Shown: piece by piece, positions 54,245-62,350 of the stretch
Position numbering within the stretch: the stretch's first letter is position 1
Layout of the letters: the number at the start of each line of letters is the position of its first letter
Origin: JAWXTK01 sp044433645
GTDB taxonomy: Bacteria > Bacteroidota > Bacteroidia > Bacteroidales > Rikenellaceae
Assembly: GCA_044433645.1 (NCBI GenBank)
Contig: JAWXTK010000005.1
Coordinates: forward strand, 1-64,000
Reading direction: 5' to 3'
Length of the DNA stretch: 64,000 nt
Translations under genes and position numbers: made by a program
Notes under the pieces: generated by a model
What the model was told of the DNA's origin: nothing
What the model saw: only the letters and a program-made list of their open reading frames with translations
The model's database searches: none

Positions 54245-54341
54245 CCTGTCAAAGAGTCTAACCCTAAGACAGGTAATGTGGCACAAAGAAAGTCCTGCCA
54301 CTTTTAGCACATAAAAGGCATAGAGCTTATTTTAATAAGCC
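54245..54341 (-). promoter_or_regulatory. Three hairpins in the rplL-rpoB spacer
   Basis: Stems on the minus-strand transcript: GCTTATT/AATAAGC (54325-54331 / 54334-54340), GTGGCA/TGCCAC (54278-54283 / 54296-54301) and CCTGTC/GACAGG (54245-54250 / 54268-54273). They occupy the 231-bp gap between rplL and rpoB. In other bacteria this spacer attenuates transcription or is cut by RNase III to lower rpoBC expression relative to L10/L12. That role here is an inference. Confidence 0.5.
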
Positions 54342-54374
54342 CTACACCCGTCATGTAAGTTTGGTGAGTTAAAA

Positions 54375-54746
54375 TTATTTAACTTCAACCTCAGCTCCAG
54401 CTTCTTCCAAAGCAGCTTTAACTTGCTCAGCTTCTTCTTTAGATACGCCTTCTTTAACTGTTTTAGGAGCTCCGTCAACTAGATCTTTAGCTTCTTTAAG
54501 TCCTAGACCTGTGATATCTTTCACAGCTTTAACTACTTGTAGTTTAGCACCACCAGCAGCTACAAGAACAACATCAAAAGATGTTTTCTCAGCAGCAGCC
54601 TCAGCAGCAGCAGGAGCAGCAGCTACAGCTACAGCAGCAGCAGCAGGCTCGATTCCGTACTCTTCTTTAAGAATAGTAGCTAATTCATTTACTTCCTTAA
54701 CTGTTAGGTTAACTAACTCTTCAGCTAATACTTTAATATCTGCCAT
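54375..54746 (-). CDS. rplL: Ribosomal protein L7/L12
   Basis: 123-aa stalk protein of the 50S subunit, recruiting translation factors. The N-terminal dimerisation helix region is followed by an Ala-rich hinge (residues about 33-52, almost all A, V, P and E). The C-terminal domain is EKTSFDVVLVAAGGAKLQVVKAVKDITGLGLKEAKDLVDGAP. Full length, 68 bp after rplJ. Confidence 0.97.
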   Translation of the reverse strand: MADIKVLAEELVNLTVKEVNELATILKEEYGIEPAAAAVAVAAAPAAAEAAAEKTSFDVVLVAAGGAKLQVVKAVKDITGLGLKEAKDLVDGAPKTVKEGVSKEEAEQVKAALEEAGAEVEVK

Positions 54747-54814
54747 TTTATATAAAATTAAATTGTTTTTACTTATTTTACTTTTTCTTTTTTTACTCTT
54801 TTTTCGCCTAAATC

Positions 54815-55336
54815 TTAGTTTCTCTCTTCAAGAGCTTTAACTAGACCAGCGACTTTTCCACCTGCAGATGCCTGCAAAGCAGAGATAACACTCTTAGCTG
54901 GAGACTGAAGTAATCCAATAACTTCACCAATAAGTTCGTTTTTACTTTTGATGTTAACTAGATCTTCTAGTGCGCCTTCGCCAATATAAACACATTCTTC
55001 TGCAAAAGCAGCTTTAAGAACTGGTTTATCGTTAGTTTTACGGAATTCTTTGATAAGAACTGCAGGAGCTTTTGCTGTTTCTGTAAACATAATAGCAGTT
55101 GATCCTACAAGTGTTTTAACTAACTCTGCATCAGCTTTTTCTACTTTTTCAAGTGCTTTAATGAACAAAGTGTTTTTAACAACTACCATGCTAACGCCTG
55201 TCTCAAAACATTGACGACGTAATGCAGCTGTTTGTTCAGCATTTAGTTCAGAAGCATCTGTAACGTAAAAATGTGGATATGCGTTAAGTTTCTCGGCTAA
55301 AGAGTTTATTGCAATAGTTTTTTCTTCCCTATTCAT
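54815..55336 (-). CDS. rplJ: Ribosomal protein L10
   Basis: 173-aa base of the L12 stalk. The N-terminal rRNA-binding domain (EEKTIAINSLAEKL ... LRRQCFETGVSMVVVKNTLFIKAL) and the C-terminal helix that holds L12 dimers are present. 12 bp after rplA, so no separate L10 leader lies between them. Autoregulatory RNA, if any, must overlap the coding sequence of rplA. Confidence 0.96.
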   Translation of the reverse strand: MNREEKTIAINSLAEKLNAYPHFYVTDASELNAEQTAALRRQCFETGVSMVVVKNTLFIKALEKVEKADAELVKTLVGSTAIMFTETAKAPAVLIKEFRKTNDKPVLKAAFAEECVYIGEGALEDLVNIKSKNELIGEVIGLLQSPAKSVISALQASAGGKVAGLVKALEERN

Positions 55337-55348
55337 CGTTCAAATTTT

Positions 55349-56047
55349 TTATTTAATATCTACTGATTTAGGGTCTACCTGTATGCCTGGACTCATTGTC
55401 GATGAGAGATATACGCTAAGAACATAAGTTCCTTTAGCCGCAGACGGTTTAAGCTTGTTGATCATTTGTAAAAACTCAGTAGCATTTTCAATAATTTGAT
55501 CTTCTGTAAATGACACTTTTCCAACTGAAGAGTGTACAATACCGAATTTATCAACTTTAAAGTCTATTTTACCTGCTTTTACTTCTGTAACTGCTTTACC
55601 GACTTCCATAGTTACTGTACCTGTTTTAGGGTTAGGCATCAAACCACGTGGACCCAATACGCGTCCTAGTGCTCCAACTTTAGCCATTACAGAAGGCATA
55701 GTGATAATCACATCAACGTCGGTCCAACCTCCCTTGATTTTTGCGATATAATCATCTAGTCCTACATAATCAGCGCCTGCTGCCTTTGCTTCTTCCTCCT
55801 TGTCAGGAGTACAAAGAACAAGTACTCTAGTTTGTTTTCCTGTACCGTGTGGTAGGGTTACAACACCTCTTACCATTTGGTTTGCTTTACGGGGATCTAC
55901 CCCTAATCGCACGTCTACGTCAACGGAAGCATCAAATTTCGTAAAGGTAATTTCCTTTAGAAGGGCTGCCGCTTCGCTTAGTTTGTATACCTTTGAAGGT
56001 TCTACTTTTGCGATAGCTATTTTTTGATTTTTGGTCAGCTTACTCAT
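55349..56047 (-). CDS. rplA: Ribosomal protein L1
   Basis: 232-aa L1 stalk protein, also a translational repressor in other bacteria. FTKFDASVDVDVRLGVDPRKANQMVRGVVTLPHGTGK and the signature IKGGWTDVDVIITMPSVMAKVGALGRVLGPRGLMPNPKTGTV identify it. Full length. Confidence 0.97.
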   Translation of the reverse strand: MSKLTKNQKIAIAKVEPSKVYKLSEAAALLKEITFTKFDASVDVDVRLGVDPRKANQMVRGVVTLPHGTGKQTRVLVLCTPDKEEEAKAAGADYVGLDDYIAKIKGGWTDVDVIITMPSVMAKVGALGRVLGPRGLMPNPKTGTVTMEVGKAVTEVKAGKIDFKVDKFGIVHSSVGKVSFTEDQIIENATEFLQMINKLKPSAAKGTYVLSVYLSSTMSPGIQVDPKSVDIK

Positions 56048-56065
56048 TTTTACAGTAATTTAAAA

Positions 56066-56506
56066 TTACAAATTAGGAAATTCTCCAACAACATTGATAC
56101 CCATGCTACGTGCGGTGCCCGCTACCATACGCATAGCAGCCTCTAGAGTGAAACAGTTCATGTCAGGCATTTTGTCCTGAGCAATCACTTGAATCTGTTC
56201 CCATGTAACCTGACCGACTTTTTTACGGTTAGGCTCAGCTGAACCAGATTGAATACCTGCTGCCTCTTTTAGCTGTATGGCTACAGGTGGTTGTTTAACG
56301 ATAAAGTCAAAAGACTTATCAGAGTAAACAGTGATGATAACTGGCAATACCTTACCCGCTTTGTCTTGTGTCTTAGCATTGAACGCCTTACAGAAGTCCA
56401 TGATATTGACACCCTTAGAACCTAGTGCAGGTCCTACTGGGGGCGAAGGATTGGCAGCGCCACCTTTGATCTGCAATTTTATAAATGCAGCAACCTCTTT
56501 TGCCAT
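56066..56506 (-). CDS. rplK: Ribosomal protein L11
   Basis: 146-aa protein of the GTPase-associated centre. GGAANPSPPVGPALGSKGVNIMDFCKAFN is the N-terminal signature and the C-terminal rRNA-binding domain includes GTARSMGINV. Order nusG-rplK-rplA is standard. Confidence 0.97.
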   Translation of the reverse strand: MAKEVAAFIKLQIKGGAANPSPPVGPALGSKGVNIMDFCKAFNAKTQDKAGKVLPVIITVYSDKSFDFIVKQPPVAIQLKEAAGIQSGSAEPNRKKVGQVTWEQIQVIAQDKMPDMNCFTLEAAMRMVAGTARSMGINVVGEFPNL

Positions 56507-56521
56507 AATTTTCCTTGTTTT

Positions 56522-57085
56522 TTATTCTTTTTCTACTTGCATAAAGCTCAACTCCATTGGAGTCTTGCGCCCAAATATCTTCACAGAAACCGTAAGTTTC
56601 TTTCTTTGTTCGTCGATAGCGTCAATGGTGCCACTCAATGAAGAGAATGGTCCGTCTGTTACTTTGACGCTTTCGCCTACAACGAAAGGAATTTCGTTTT
56701 CTTCCTCACCTGCACTCATTTCATCGACTCTTCCAAGTATGCGGCTCACTTCCTGTGGACGGAGTGGTGTTGCCAACATTTTTCTACTTGCTTCTTTAGT
56801 GTCTCCGAGGAAGCCGAGTACGTTAGGTGTATTACGAAGGATAAGTGGAATTTCTCCTACTAAATTAGCCTCAACTAATACATAACCTGGGTAAGAAACA
56901 CGCTCCTTGCTGATTTTTTTGCCGTTTCGGATTGAATAAATCTTCTCGGTTGGAATCAACACCTGTGAAATGTAATCTTCAAGTTTAAGGTGAGCAACCT
57001 CAGATTCGATTGCCTCTTTAACTTTCTTTTCTTTTCCACCTATGGCGCGTATAACATACCATTGTTTTTGCTCTTTCTCGCTCAT
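56522..57085 (-). CDS. nusG: Transcription antitermination factor NusG
   Basis: 187 aa. The NGN domain (KQWYVIRAIGGKEKKVKEAIE ... YPGYVLVEANL ... LRNTPNVLGFLG) binds the RNA polymerase clamp. The C-terminal KOW domain (VGESVKVTDGPFSSLSGTIDAID) binds S10/Rho. Slightly longer than E. coli NusG through an acidic linker (DEMSAGEEENE). 18 bp after secE. Confidence 0.96.
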   Translation of the reverse strand: MSEKEQKQWYVIRAIGGKEKKVKEAIESEVAHLKLEDYISQVLIPTEKIYSIRNGKKISKERVSYPGYVLVEANLVGEIPLILRNTPNVLGFLGDTKEASRKMLATPLRPQEVSRILGRVDEMSAGEEENEIPFVVGESVKVTDGPFSSLSGTIDAIDEQRKKLTVSVKIFGRKTPMELSFMQVEKE

Positions 57086-57103
57086 TTTTTACAAAATATT
57101 TGA

Positions 57104-57295
57104 TTAGTAAAGCAAACTGTATATAGCTTTCATTATCCCTTCAAAACTCAAGTCCATCGCAAGTATCACCAAGGCAAACAGTAGGGAAGCTACCATGACA
57201 ACTATTGCCGAATTTTGGAGTTCACTCCATGATGGCCAAGAGACTTTTTGAATAAGCTCTTTATAGGATTCTTTAACGTAATTTACTACTTTCAT
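57104..57295 (-). CDS. secE: Preprotein translocase subunit SecE
   Basis: 63-aa single-spanning SecE: amphipathic helix YVKESYKELIQKVSWPSWSELQNSAIVV followed by one membrane helix (about 30-55). The conserved WPSW loop is intact. It clamps the two halves of SecY. Short form, as usual outside the enterobacteria. Starts 22 bp after tRNA-Trp. Confidence 0.94.
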   Translation of the reverse strand: MKVVNYVKESYKELIQKVSWPSWSELQNSAIVVMVASLLFALVILAMDLSFEGIMKAIYSLLY

Positions 57296-57316
57296 ATTAT
57301 TATATGGTAAATTTTA

Positions 57317-57389
57317 AGCACGAGTGGAGAGATTCGAACTCCCATCAACGGTTTTGGAGACCGCTATTCTACCCTTGAACTACACTCGT
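57317..57389 (-). tRNA. tRNA-Trp (anticodon CCA)
   Basis: 73-nt minus-strand cloverleaf: acceptor ACGAGTG/CACTCGT, anticodon stem GCGGT/ACCGT with loop CTCCAAA, discriminator G. CCA is not encoded. Lies between the tuf terminator and secE, the conserved tuf-trnW-secE order. Confidence 0.95.
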
Positions 57390-57394
57390 AGAAA

Positions 57395-57438
57395 AAAAGT
57401 AAGGAGCCTTTAAACAAAGCTATCAGCTCCTTACTTTT
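57395..57438 (-). terminator. Terminator/attenuator after tuf
   Basis: 13-bp stem AAAAGTAAGGAGC / its complement (57395-57407 / 57426-57438) followed on the minus strand by a T run (complement of 57392-57398). It directly precedes tRNA-Trp, so downstream genes depend on readthrough or on an internal promoter I could not find. Confidence 0.8.
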
Positions 57439-57464
57439 AAAAAAATTTATCTTAACACTAGATT

Positions 57465-58652
57465 CTAGTGAAGAATTTTAGTTACCTGACCAGCACCAAC
57501 TGTACGTCCACCTTCACGGATAGCGAAACGAAGACCTTCGTTAAGAGCTACTGGGTAGATTAGAGATACTTTGATAGTGATGTTATCACCTGGCATAATC
57601 ATATCTACACCTTCTGGAAGAGTTACCTCACCAGTGATATCCATTGTACGGATGTAGAATTGAGGACGGTATTTGTTGTGGAATGGAGTGTGACGTCCAC
57701 CTTCTTCTTTTTTCAAGATATAAACCTCAGCTTCAAATTCTGTGTGAGGAGTGATAGAACCTGGTTTACAAACAACCATACCACGTTTAACGTCTTTCTT
57801 GTCGATACCACGCATCAAAAGACCTACGTTATCACCTGCTTCACCTGAGTCAAGAAGTTTACGGAACATTTCAACACCTGTACAAGTTGAGTTTTGTGGT
57901 TTTTCACCAAGACCTACGATCTCAACTGCGTCACCAACTTTAACGATACCTGTTTCGATACGACCTGTTACTACTGTACCACGACCTGTGATAGAGAACA
58001 CGTCCTCAACTGGCATAAGGAATGATTTATCTACGTCACGTGGAGGAAGTGGAATGTATGTATCAACTGCATCCATAAGTTCCATGATTTTTTCTTCCCA
58101 TACTGGTTCGCCATTAAGACCACCTAGTGCAGATCCACGGATAACTGGAGCGTCGTCGCCATCGAATTGGTAGAAAGAAAGAAGTTCACGAACTTCCATT
58201 TCAACTAGTTCTAGCATCTCTTCGTCATCAACCATATCGCATTTGTTCAAGAACACAACGATTTTAGGAACGTTTACCTGACGAGCAAGTAGGATGTGCT
58301 CACGAGTTTGAGGCATAGGACCATCAGTTGCAGCAACTACGATGATAGCACCGTCCATTTGAGCAGCACCAGTAACCATGTTTTTTACGTAATCCGCGTG
58401 ACCTGGACAGTCAACGTGAGCGTAGTGACGGTTAGCAGTTTGGTACTCAACGTGAGCAGTGTTGATAGTGATACCACGCTCTTTTTCTTCAGGAGCGTTA
58501 TCAATTGAATCAAAGCTACGAAGTTCTGAAAGACCTTTGTTAGCAAGAACAGTTGTAATAGCAGCAGTAAGAGTAGTTTTACCGTGGTCAACGTGTCCGA
58601 TTGTACCGATGTTTACGTGAGGTTTCGATCGGTCGAATTTTTCTTTTGCCAT
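57465..58652 (-). CDS. tuf: Elongation factor Tu
   Basis: 395-aa GTPase that delivers aminoacyl-tRNA to the ribosome. GHVDHGKTT (19-27), DCPGHADYVKNMITGA-like switch II (DCPGHADYVKNMVTGA), NKCD, and the domain 2/3 blocks RGTVVTGRIE and RTVGAGQV are present. The codons are strongly biased, as for a highly expressed gene. Confidence 0.98.
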   Translation of the reverse strand: MAKEKFDRSKPHVNIGTIGHVDHGKTTLTAAITTVLANKGLSELRSFDSIDNAPEEKERGITINTAHVEYQTANRHYAHVDCPGHADYVKNMVTGAAQMDGAIIVVAATDGPMPQTREHILLARQVNVPKIVVFLNKCDMVDDEEMLELVEMEVRELLSFYQFDGDDAPVIRGSALGGLNGEPVWEEKIMELMDAVDTYIPLPPRDVDKSFLMPVEDVFSITGRGTVVTGRIETGIVKVGDAVEIVGLGEKPQNSTCTGVEMFRKLLDSGEAGDNVGLLMRGIDKKDVKRGMVVCKPGSITPHTEFEAEVYILKKEEGGRHTPFHNKYRPQFYIRTMDITGEVTLPEGVDMIMPGDNITIKVSLIYPVALNEGLRFAIREGGRTVGAGQVTKILH

Positions 58653-58774
58653 AATTGAAAGTTATTTTAATAAAATTTATTGTTATAATTACGTTTAAAT
58701 AATTCTTTTATTTCTTTTTTTAGCTTTTTTAAAAGAGCTATCTTTTTCTGACACTTCCCTTTTTGTCAGTTTTT

Positions 58775-58850
58775 TGGAGCGAAAGACGAGGCTCAAACTC
58801 GCGACCCTTAGCTTGGAAGGCTAATGCTCTATCAACTGAGCTACTTTCGC
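58775..58850 (-). tRNA. tRNA-Gly (anticodon TCC)
   Basis: Minus-strand cloverleaf: acceptor GCGAAAG/CTTTCGC, anticodon stem TTAGC/GCTAA with loop CTTCCAA, discriminator T, and an encoded CCA (included). The T-loop reads GTTTGAGCC. Third of three tRNAs before tuf. Confidence 0.95.
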
Positions 58851-58859
58851 AAAAAAAAT

Positions 58860-58944
58860 TGGTGGGAGAAGATGGATTCGAACCACCGAAGACGAAGTCA
58901 GCAGATTTACAGTCTGCCCCATTTGGCCACTCTGGTATTCTCCC
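58860..58944 (-). tRNA. tRNA-Tyr (anticodon GTA)
   Basis: 85-nt class II tRNA with a long variable arm (TGACTTCGTCTTC region): acceptor GGGAGAA/TTCTCCC, anticodon stem GCAGA/TCTGC with loop CTGTAAA, and an encoded CCA (included). Confidence 0.95.
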
Positions 58945-59017
58945 ATAATTATCAATGCACTTAATACATTTCCCCACTTTAAAATTTACACCTATATATA
59001 ATAGGTAAAAATTTGTG

Positions 59018-59091
59018 AGCCGATGGACGGATTCGAACCGCCGACCAGCTGATTACAAATCAGCTGCTCTGGCCAACTGAGCTACATCGGC
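59018..59091 (-). tRNA. tRNA-Thr (anticodon TGT)
   Basis: 74-nt minus-strand cloverleaf: acceptor GCCGATG/CATCGGC, anticodon stem GCTGA/TCAGC with loop TTTGTAA, T loop GTTCGAATC. CCA is not encoded. First gene of the tRNA-tuf-rpoBC operon. Confidence 0.95.
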
Positions 59092-59115
59092 AAAAAATGC
59101 TCTTGTTAGGGGATG

Positions 59116-59146
59116 CAAAAATAATTATAAAAAATTAAATCACAAA
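59116..59146 (-). promoter_or_regulatory. Main promoter of the tRNA-tuf-rpoBC operon
   Basis: Minus strand TTTG (complement of 59143-59146), a 19-nt spacer, TATTTTTG (complement of 59116-59123). Exact consensus match. Transcription would start about 15-20 nt before tRNA-Thr. Confidence 0.8.
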
Positions 59147-59233
59147 ATTTTCCCTTTAAAAATTTACTAAAATCTCATATTTTGTTCTACTTATAACAAA
59201 AACTAATAAAAAGGCTTTAGCATAATTCGGTGA

Positions 59234-59265
59234 CAAAAGTACGACTAATTTTCTTATAATCCAAC
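59234..59265 (-). promoter_or_regulatory. Second, upstream promoter of the same operon
   Basis: Minus strand GTTG (complement of 59262-59265), a 20-nt spacer, TACTTTTG (complement of 59234-59241). One mismatch in the -33 box. It lies 118 bp upstream of the first promoter. The remaining sequence of this 292-bp gap shows nothing else recognisable. Confidence 0.55.
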
Positions 59266-59348
59266 ATATTAGGCAGTTATTTTTAATTCTAATTCTATAT
59301 AATTTGTTAAATACTAGGTTTTCTGAATGTTTTTATCAAAAAAATCAT

Positions 59349-59356
59349 TATCTTTG
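59349..59356 (+). promoter_or_regulatory. -7 box of the NSS transporter gene
   Basis: TATCTTTG, 27 bp before the ATG at 59384. It lies inside a possible longer reading frame starting at 59327 and so favours the shorter start. No clear -33 box. Confidence 0.5.
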
Positions 59357-59383
59357 GGTTCATTAAACTTTAAAACATGCGTT

Positions 59384-60745
59384 ATGAGTAAAAGAAGCAC
59401 CTTTGGAAATATATTTGGGACAATAGCCGTAGTGGGAGGCTCTGTAGTTGGTTTGGGTAATATTTGGAGATTCCCTTATGTAGCAGGTGAAAATGGGGGT
59501 GCAGCCTTTATTTTGGTTTACATTTGCATGAGTTTATTTATTTCTATTCCAATAATGCTAACTGAGATGTCAATAGGACGTGCTGGTCAGAGCAACGCAA
59601 TGGGTTCGTTCAGACGTTTATCTAAAACCAGAGCTTGGCAGGGGGTAGGACTTTTGGGGGTTATCACAGCCTTTATCATCATGTCTTTTTACAGCGTTAT
59701 TGCTGGTTGGTCTATAAAATTCTTTGCTGAATCGGTATCCGATGGTTTTGCAGGCAAGAGTCCCAATGAAATTGAGAGTGCGTTCACAGCTTTTATTTCA
59801 AGTGGCTGGAAGCCTATTTCGCTAGCACTATTATTTATAGTTATGAGTGGCGCGATTATTATGGGTGGCGTAACAAAAGGTATAGAAAAAGCTAATAAGA
59901 TATTAATGCCTATTATGGCGATAATATTAGTTGGTATGGTGATTAAGTCTACAACACTATCAGGTTGGAGCGAAGGAACAAAATTCTTGCTTAACCCTGA
60001 TTTTAGCAAGATTACATGGTCTGTGGCACTCCAAGCGCTTGGTCAATCTTTCTTTTCTATGAGTTTAGGCATGGGAGCTATGATAATCTACGGCTCTTAC
60101 ATCAAAAAGAAAAGCAATATGTTTAAGATTGCAGGTATGGTTGCTATCTCAGACGTTACCATAGCCGTGCTTTCAGGCCTAGCTATCTTCCCTGCTGTGT
60201 TTACTTTTGGCATAGAGCCAGCCTCAGGGCCTCAGTTAGTGTTTATTACCTTGCCTAACGTATTTGCTCAGATGAGTGGAGGTTATATTCTTTCTATAGT
60301 TTTCTTTGTGTTGTTGTTTTTTGCAGCTATCACTTCATCGGTTTCGCTTATCGAGGTTATGGTCTCGTTTGTGCACGAGGAGTTTAGAATAAAACGAGTT
60401 CAAGCAACACTTATTATTATGATAGCCCTTGCGCTTATATCATCGGCGTGCGTAATGTCTCAGATGCCAGGAAGTACTATACGTGTTATAGGTCTAGACC
60501 TTATAGATTTTAACGATAAGTTAACTTCTGTATTCTTGATGCCTGTTGGCGCATTGTTTAGTATGTTGTTTGGTGGTTGGGTTCTTTCGCGCAAAAGCCT
60601 ATTTAATGAACTTTCATCTAACGGGCTTTTCAAACACGACACTTTGATTAAGATAACTTATTTCCTTGTGAAATATATTATCCCAGCAGTGATATTACTA
60701 CTATTTATTACAGAGACTATTAAGTTTTTTATCCCAGCAACTTAA
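59384..60745 (+). CDS. Neurotransmitter:sodium symporter family transporter
   Basis: 453 aa from ATG 59384 with about eleven membrane helices. The TM1 block GTIAVVGGSVVGLGNIWRFPYVAGENGGAAF is the NSS signature, with the unwound GLGNIWRFPY region that binds substrate and Na+. TM6 (QALGQSFFSMSLGMGAMIIYGSY) contains the second unwound SLGMG stretch, and TM8 carries the conserved FAAITSSVSLIE. Bacterial members import amino acids with Na+ (LeuT, MhsT). The substrate is unknown. Single gene. The start at 59327 is rejected because a -7 box lies downstream of it. Confidence 0.88.
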   Translation: MSKRSTFGNIFGTIAVVGGSVVGLGNIWRFPYVAGENGGAAFILVYICMSLFISIPIMLTEMSIGRAGQSNAMGSFRRLSKTRAWQGVGLLGVITAFIIMSFYSVIAGWSIKFFAESVSDGFAGKSPNEIESAFTAFISSGWKPISLALLFIVMSGAIIMGGVTKGIEKANKILMPIMAIILVGMVIKSTTLSGWSEGTKFLLNPDFSKITWSVALQALGQSFFSMSLGMGAMIIYGSYIKKKSNMFKIAGMVAISDVTIAVLSGLAIFPAVFTFGIEPASGPQLVFITLPNVFAQMSGGYILSIVFFVLLFFAAITSSVSLIEVMVSFVHEEFRIKRVQATLIIMIALALISSACVMSQMPGSTIRVIGLDLIDFNDKLTSVFLMPVGALFSMLFGGWVLSRKSLFNELSSNGLFKHDTLIKITYFLVKYIIPAVILLLFITETIKFFIPAT

Positions 60746-60843
60746 GGGAGACTAACAAGCATTCATCTGCTGCCTTTTAGCGTTGCAGCTAAATACTTAT
60801 TAGCCCCCTTATTATTTCAAAAAGAATAATTAATATTTACCTT

Positions 60844-61137
60844 CTATTTTACGATAATAGAATTAATTAGACGAAACCCCATCTTCTCATTGAGACTATG
60901 GCGAAGTGTCTCGCGGCGAATAAGTATCTCGTGACGCACCACAGAGGAGCTCACGTTGATGTACAGTACACCCTTGTGAAGATTCATTGAAGGGGTATAA
61001 GATGCCACGGCAGGACCCACTATCTCAGCCCAATACTCGGGCAATTTAGCCTCAGCTATTTTGGCTGCGATAAGAGGTGTATCTTTCAAGAAATCAGCCC
61101 ATAACTCGCCTATTCTCACTGGTTTAGTCCTTCTCAT
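60844..61137 (-). CDS. DciA-like protein (DUF721)
   Basis: 97 aa. VRIGELWADFLKDTPLIAAKIAEAKLPEYWAEIVGPAVASYTPSMNLHKGVLYINVSSSVVRHEI is the DUF721/DciA core, a KH-like fold. DciA is the ancestral loader of the replicative helicase DnaB in bacteria without DnaC. The N-terminal ATG overlaps the recF stop by 4 bp, so the two are coupled, a pairing known from many bacteria. Confidence 0.85.
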   Translation of the reverse strand: MRRTKPVRIGELWADFLKDTPLIAAKIAEAKLPEYWAEIVGPAVASYTPSMNLHKGVLYINVSSSVVRHEILIRRETLRHSLNEKMGFRLINSIIVK

Positions 61138-62216
61138 TTGCCTTGTGGTATATTAAATAATGAGTATTTTTTCACTCTATCTTTGAGTATGCTCTCTAGG
61201 CGCATTTTATTGCAGTCCGAGATAAAAATCTGTCCAAAATCCTTACCCGAAGTTAGCTCCAGTAATTTAGCCACCCGATTAATGTCTAATTTATCAAACA
61301 AATCGTCCAATAAAAGCAAGGGTTTACTCCCACAAAAGCGAGAAATCACACCATATTGAGCCAATTTCAAGGCCACTAAAAAAGATTTTTGCTGACCCTG
61401 CGAGCCGTATTTTTTAAGTGGGTATTCTCCCATTTTCATCTTCATATCATCGCGATGCACACCCTTAGAAGTGTGGCCACACATAAGGTCTTTACTGCGA
61501 GATCTTAATAGCAGGTTTCCCATGGTATCTTCCATTAACTCAGATATATACTCCACACTAACTTGCTCTTTATCATCAGAAAGAAAGGCATAATATTTCT
61601 CCACCTGGGGCGAAATTTCTGCGATAAAGGCTTTGCGAGCCTCGTAAATTATCTCGGCGCAACTGGCAAGTTGCATATCTAACACTTCTAAGATTTCATC
61701 GTTGCAATGTTGTGTTTTGAGCAGAGAGTTTCGCTCGGCCAGCACCTTATTGTACTTGACCACAGCGAGCAAATATTGATTATCTATTTGCGAGATTACG
61801 CCATTTAAGTATTTGCGCCTTTCATCAGCAGATTCATGCACCAAAAAAGTATCAAAGGGTGAAACCATAACCACAGGATAACGACCTATATGCTCTAAAA
61901 GCTTATCATATTGTTTGCCGTTGTGCTTAAAAAATTTTGTTCCAAACCTCTGAAAACTAGCAACTACTCCTGATATCTTATTTTCTTCGCTAAGATACTC
62001 GCCATCAAGCAAGAAGAAGTCTGAGCCGTGCCTAACAATCTGATTATCTGCCGAAGACAAAGAGCTCTTACACATAGACAAATAATAGATAGCATCTATG
62101 ATATTAGTCTTGCCAGCACCATTATCGCCCACAAAGCAATTAATGCCGTCGGCGAATTCAAAAGTGCTGTTTTGCACATTCTTAAAGTTTAAAATAGATA
62201 ATTTTTTTAGCCTCAT
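61134..62216 (-). CDS. recF: DNA repair protein RecF
   Basis: 360-aa SMC-like ATPase that loads RecA at gaps with RecO/RecR. Walker A is GDNGAGKTN (30-38) after KLSILNFKNVQNSTFEF. The signature STGQ-like loop reads KKYGSQGQQKSFL and Walker B is KPLLLLDDLFDKLD. Full length. It precedes and overlaps the DciA-like gene. A -7 box TACCTTTG lies at 62235-62242. Confidence 0.95.
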   Translation of the reverse strand: MRLKKLSILNFKNVQNSTFEFADGINCFVGDNGAGKTNIIDAIYYLSMCKSSLSSADNQIVRHGSDFFLLDGEYLSEENKISGVVASFQRFGTKFFKHNGKQYDKLLEHIGRYPVVMVSPFDTFLVHESADERRKYLNGVISQIDNQYLLAVVKYNKVLAERNSLLKTQHCNDEILEVLDMQLASCAEIIYEARKAFIAEISPQVEKYYAFLSDDKEQVSVEYISELMEDTMGNLLLRSRSKDLMCGHTSKGVHRDDMKMKMGEYPLKKYGSQGQQKSFLVALKLAQYGVISRFCGSKPLLLLDDLFDKLDINRVAKLLELTSGKDFGQIFISDCNKMRLESILKDRVKKYSLFNIPQGK

Positions 62217-62234
62217 AACCTAGTGTTTTCACAT

Positions 62235-62242
62235 CAAAGGTA
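62235..62242 (-). promoter_or_regulatory. -7 box of recF
   Basis: TACCTTTG on the minus strand, 19 bp before the recF start. -33 box not clear. Confidence 0.5.
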
Positions 62243-62304
62243 CTAAATTTAGATAAAATTTAAAATAAATATGAGATAAGAGTATGAAATAAGACAAAAA
62301 AATG

Positions 62305-62312
62305 TATTTTTG
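62305..62312 (+). promoter_or_regulatory. -7 box of the TPR-ribH unit
   Basis: TATTTTTG, 39 bp before the TPR gene ATG. -33 box not clear. Confidence 0.5.
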
Positions 62313-62350
62313 CATAAAATAAAAATTTTAAAGAAAAATTAAATAGCATT

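Noticed and set aside
59327..59383. Longer N-terminus for the NSS transporter
   Set aside because: The extra 19 residues are not NSS-like, and a -7 box lies within them.
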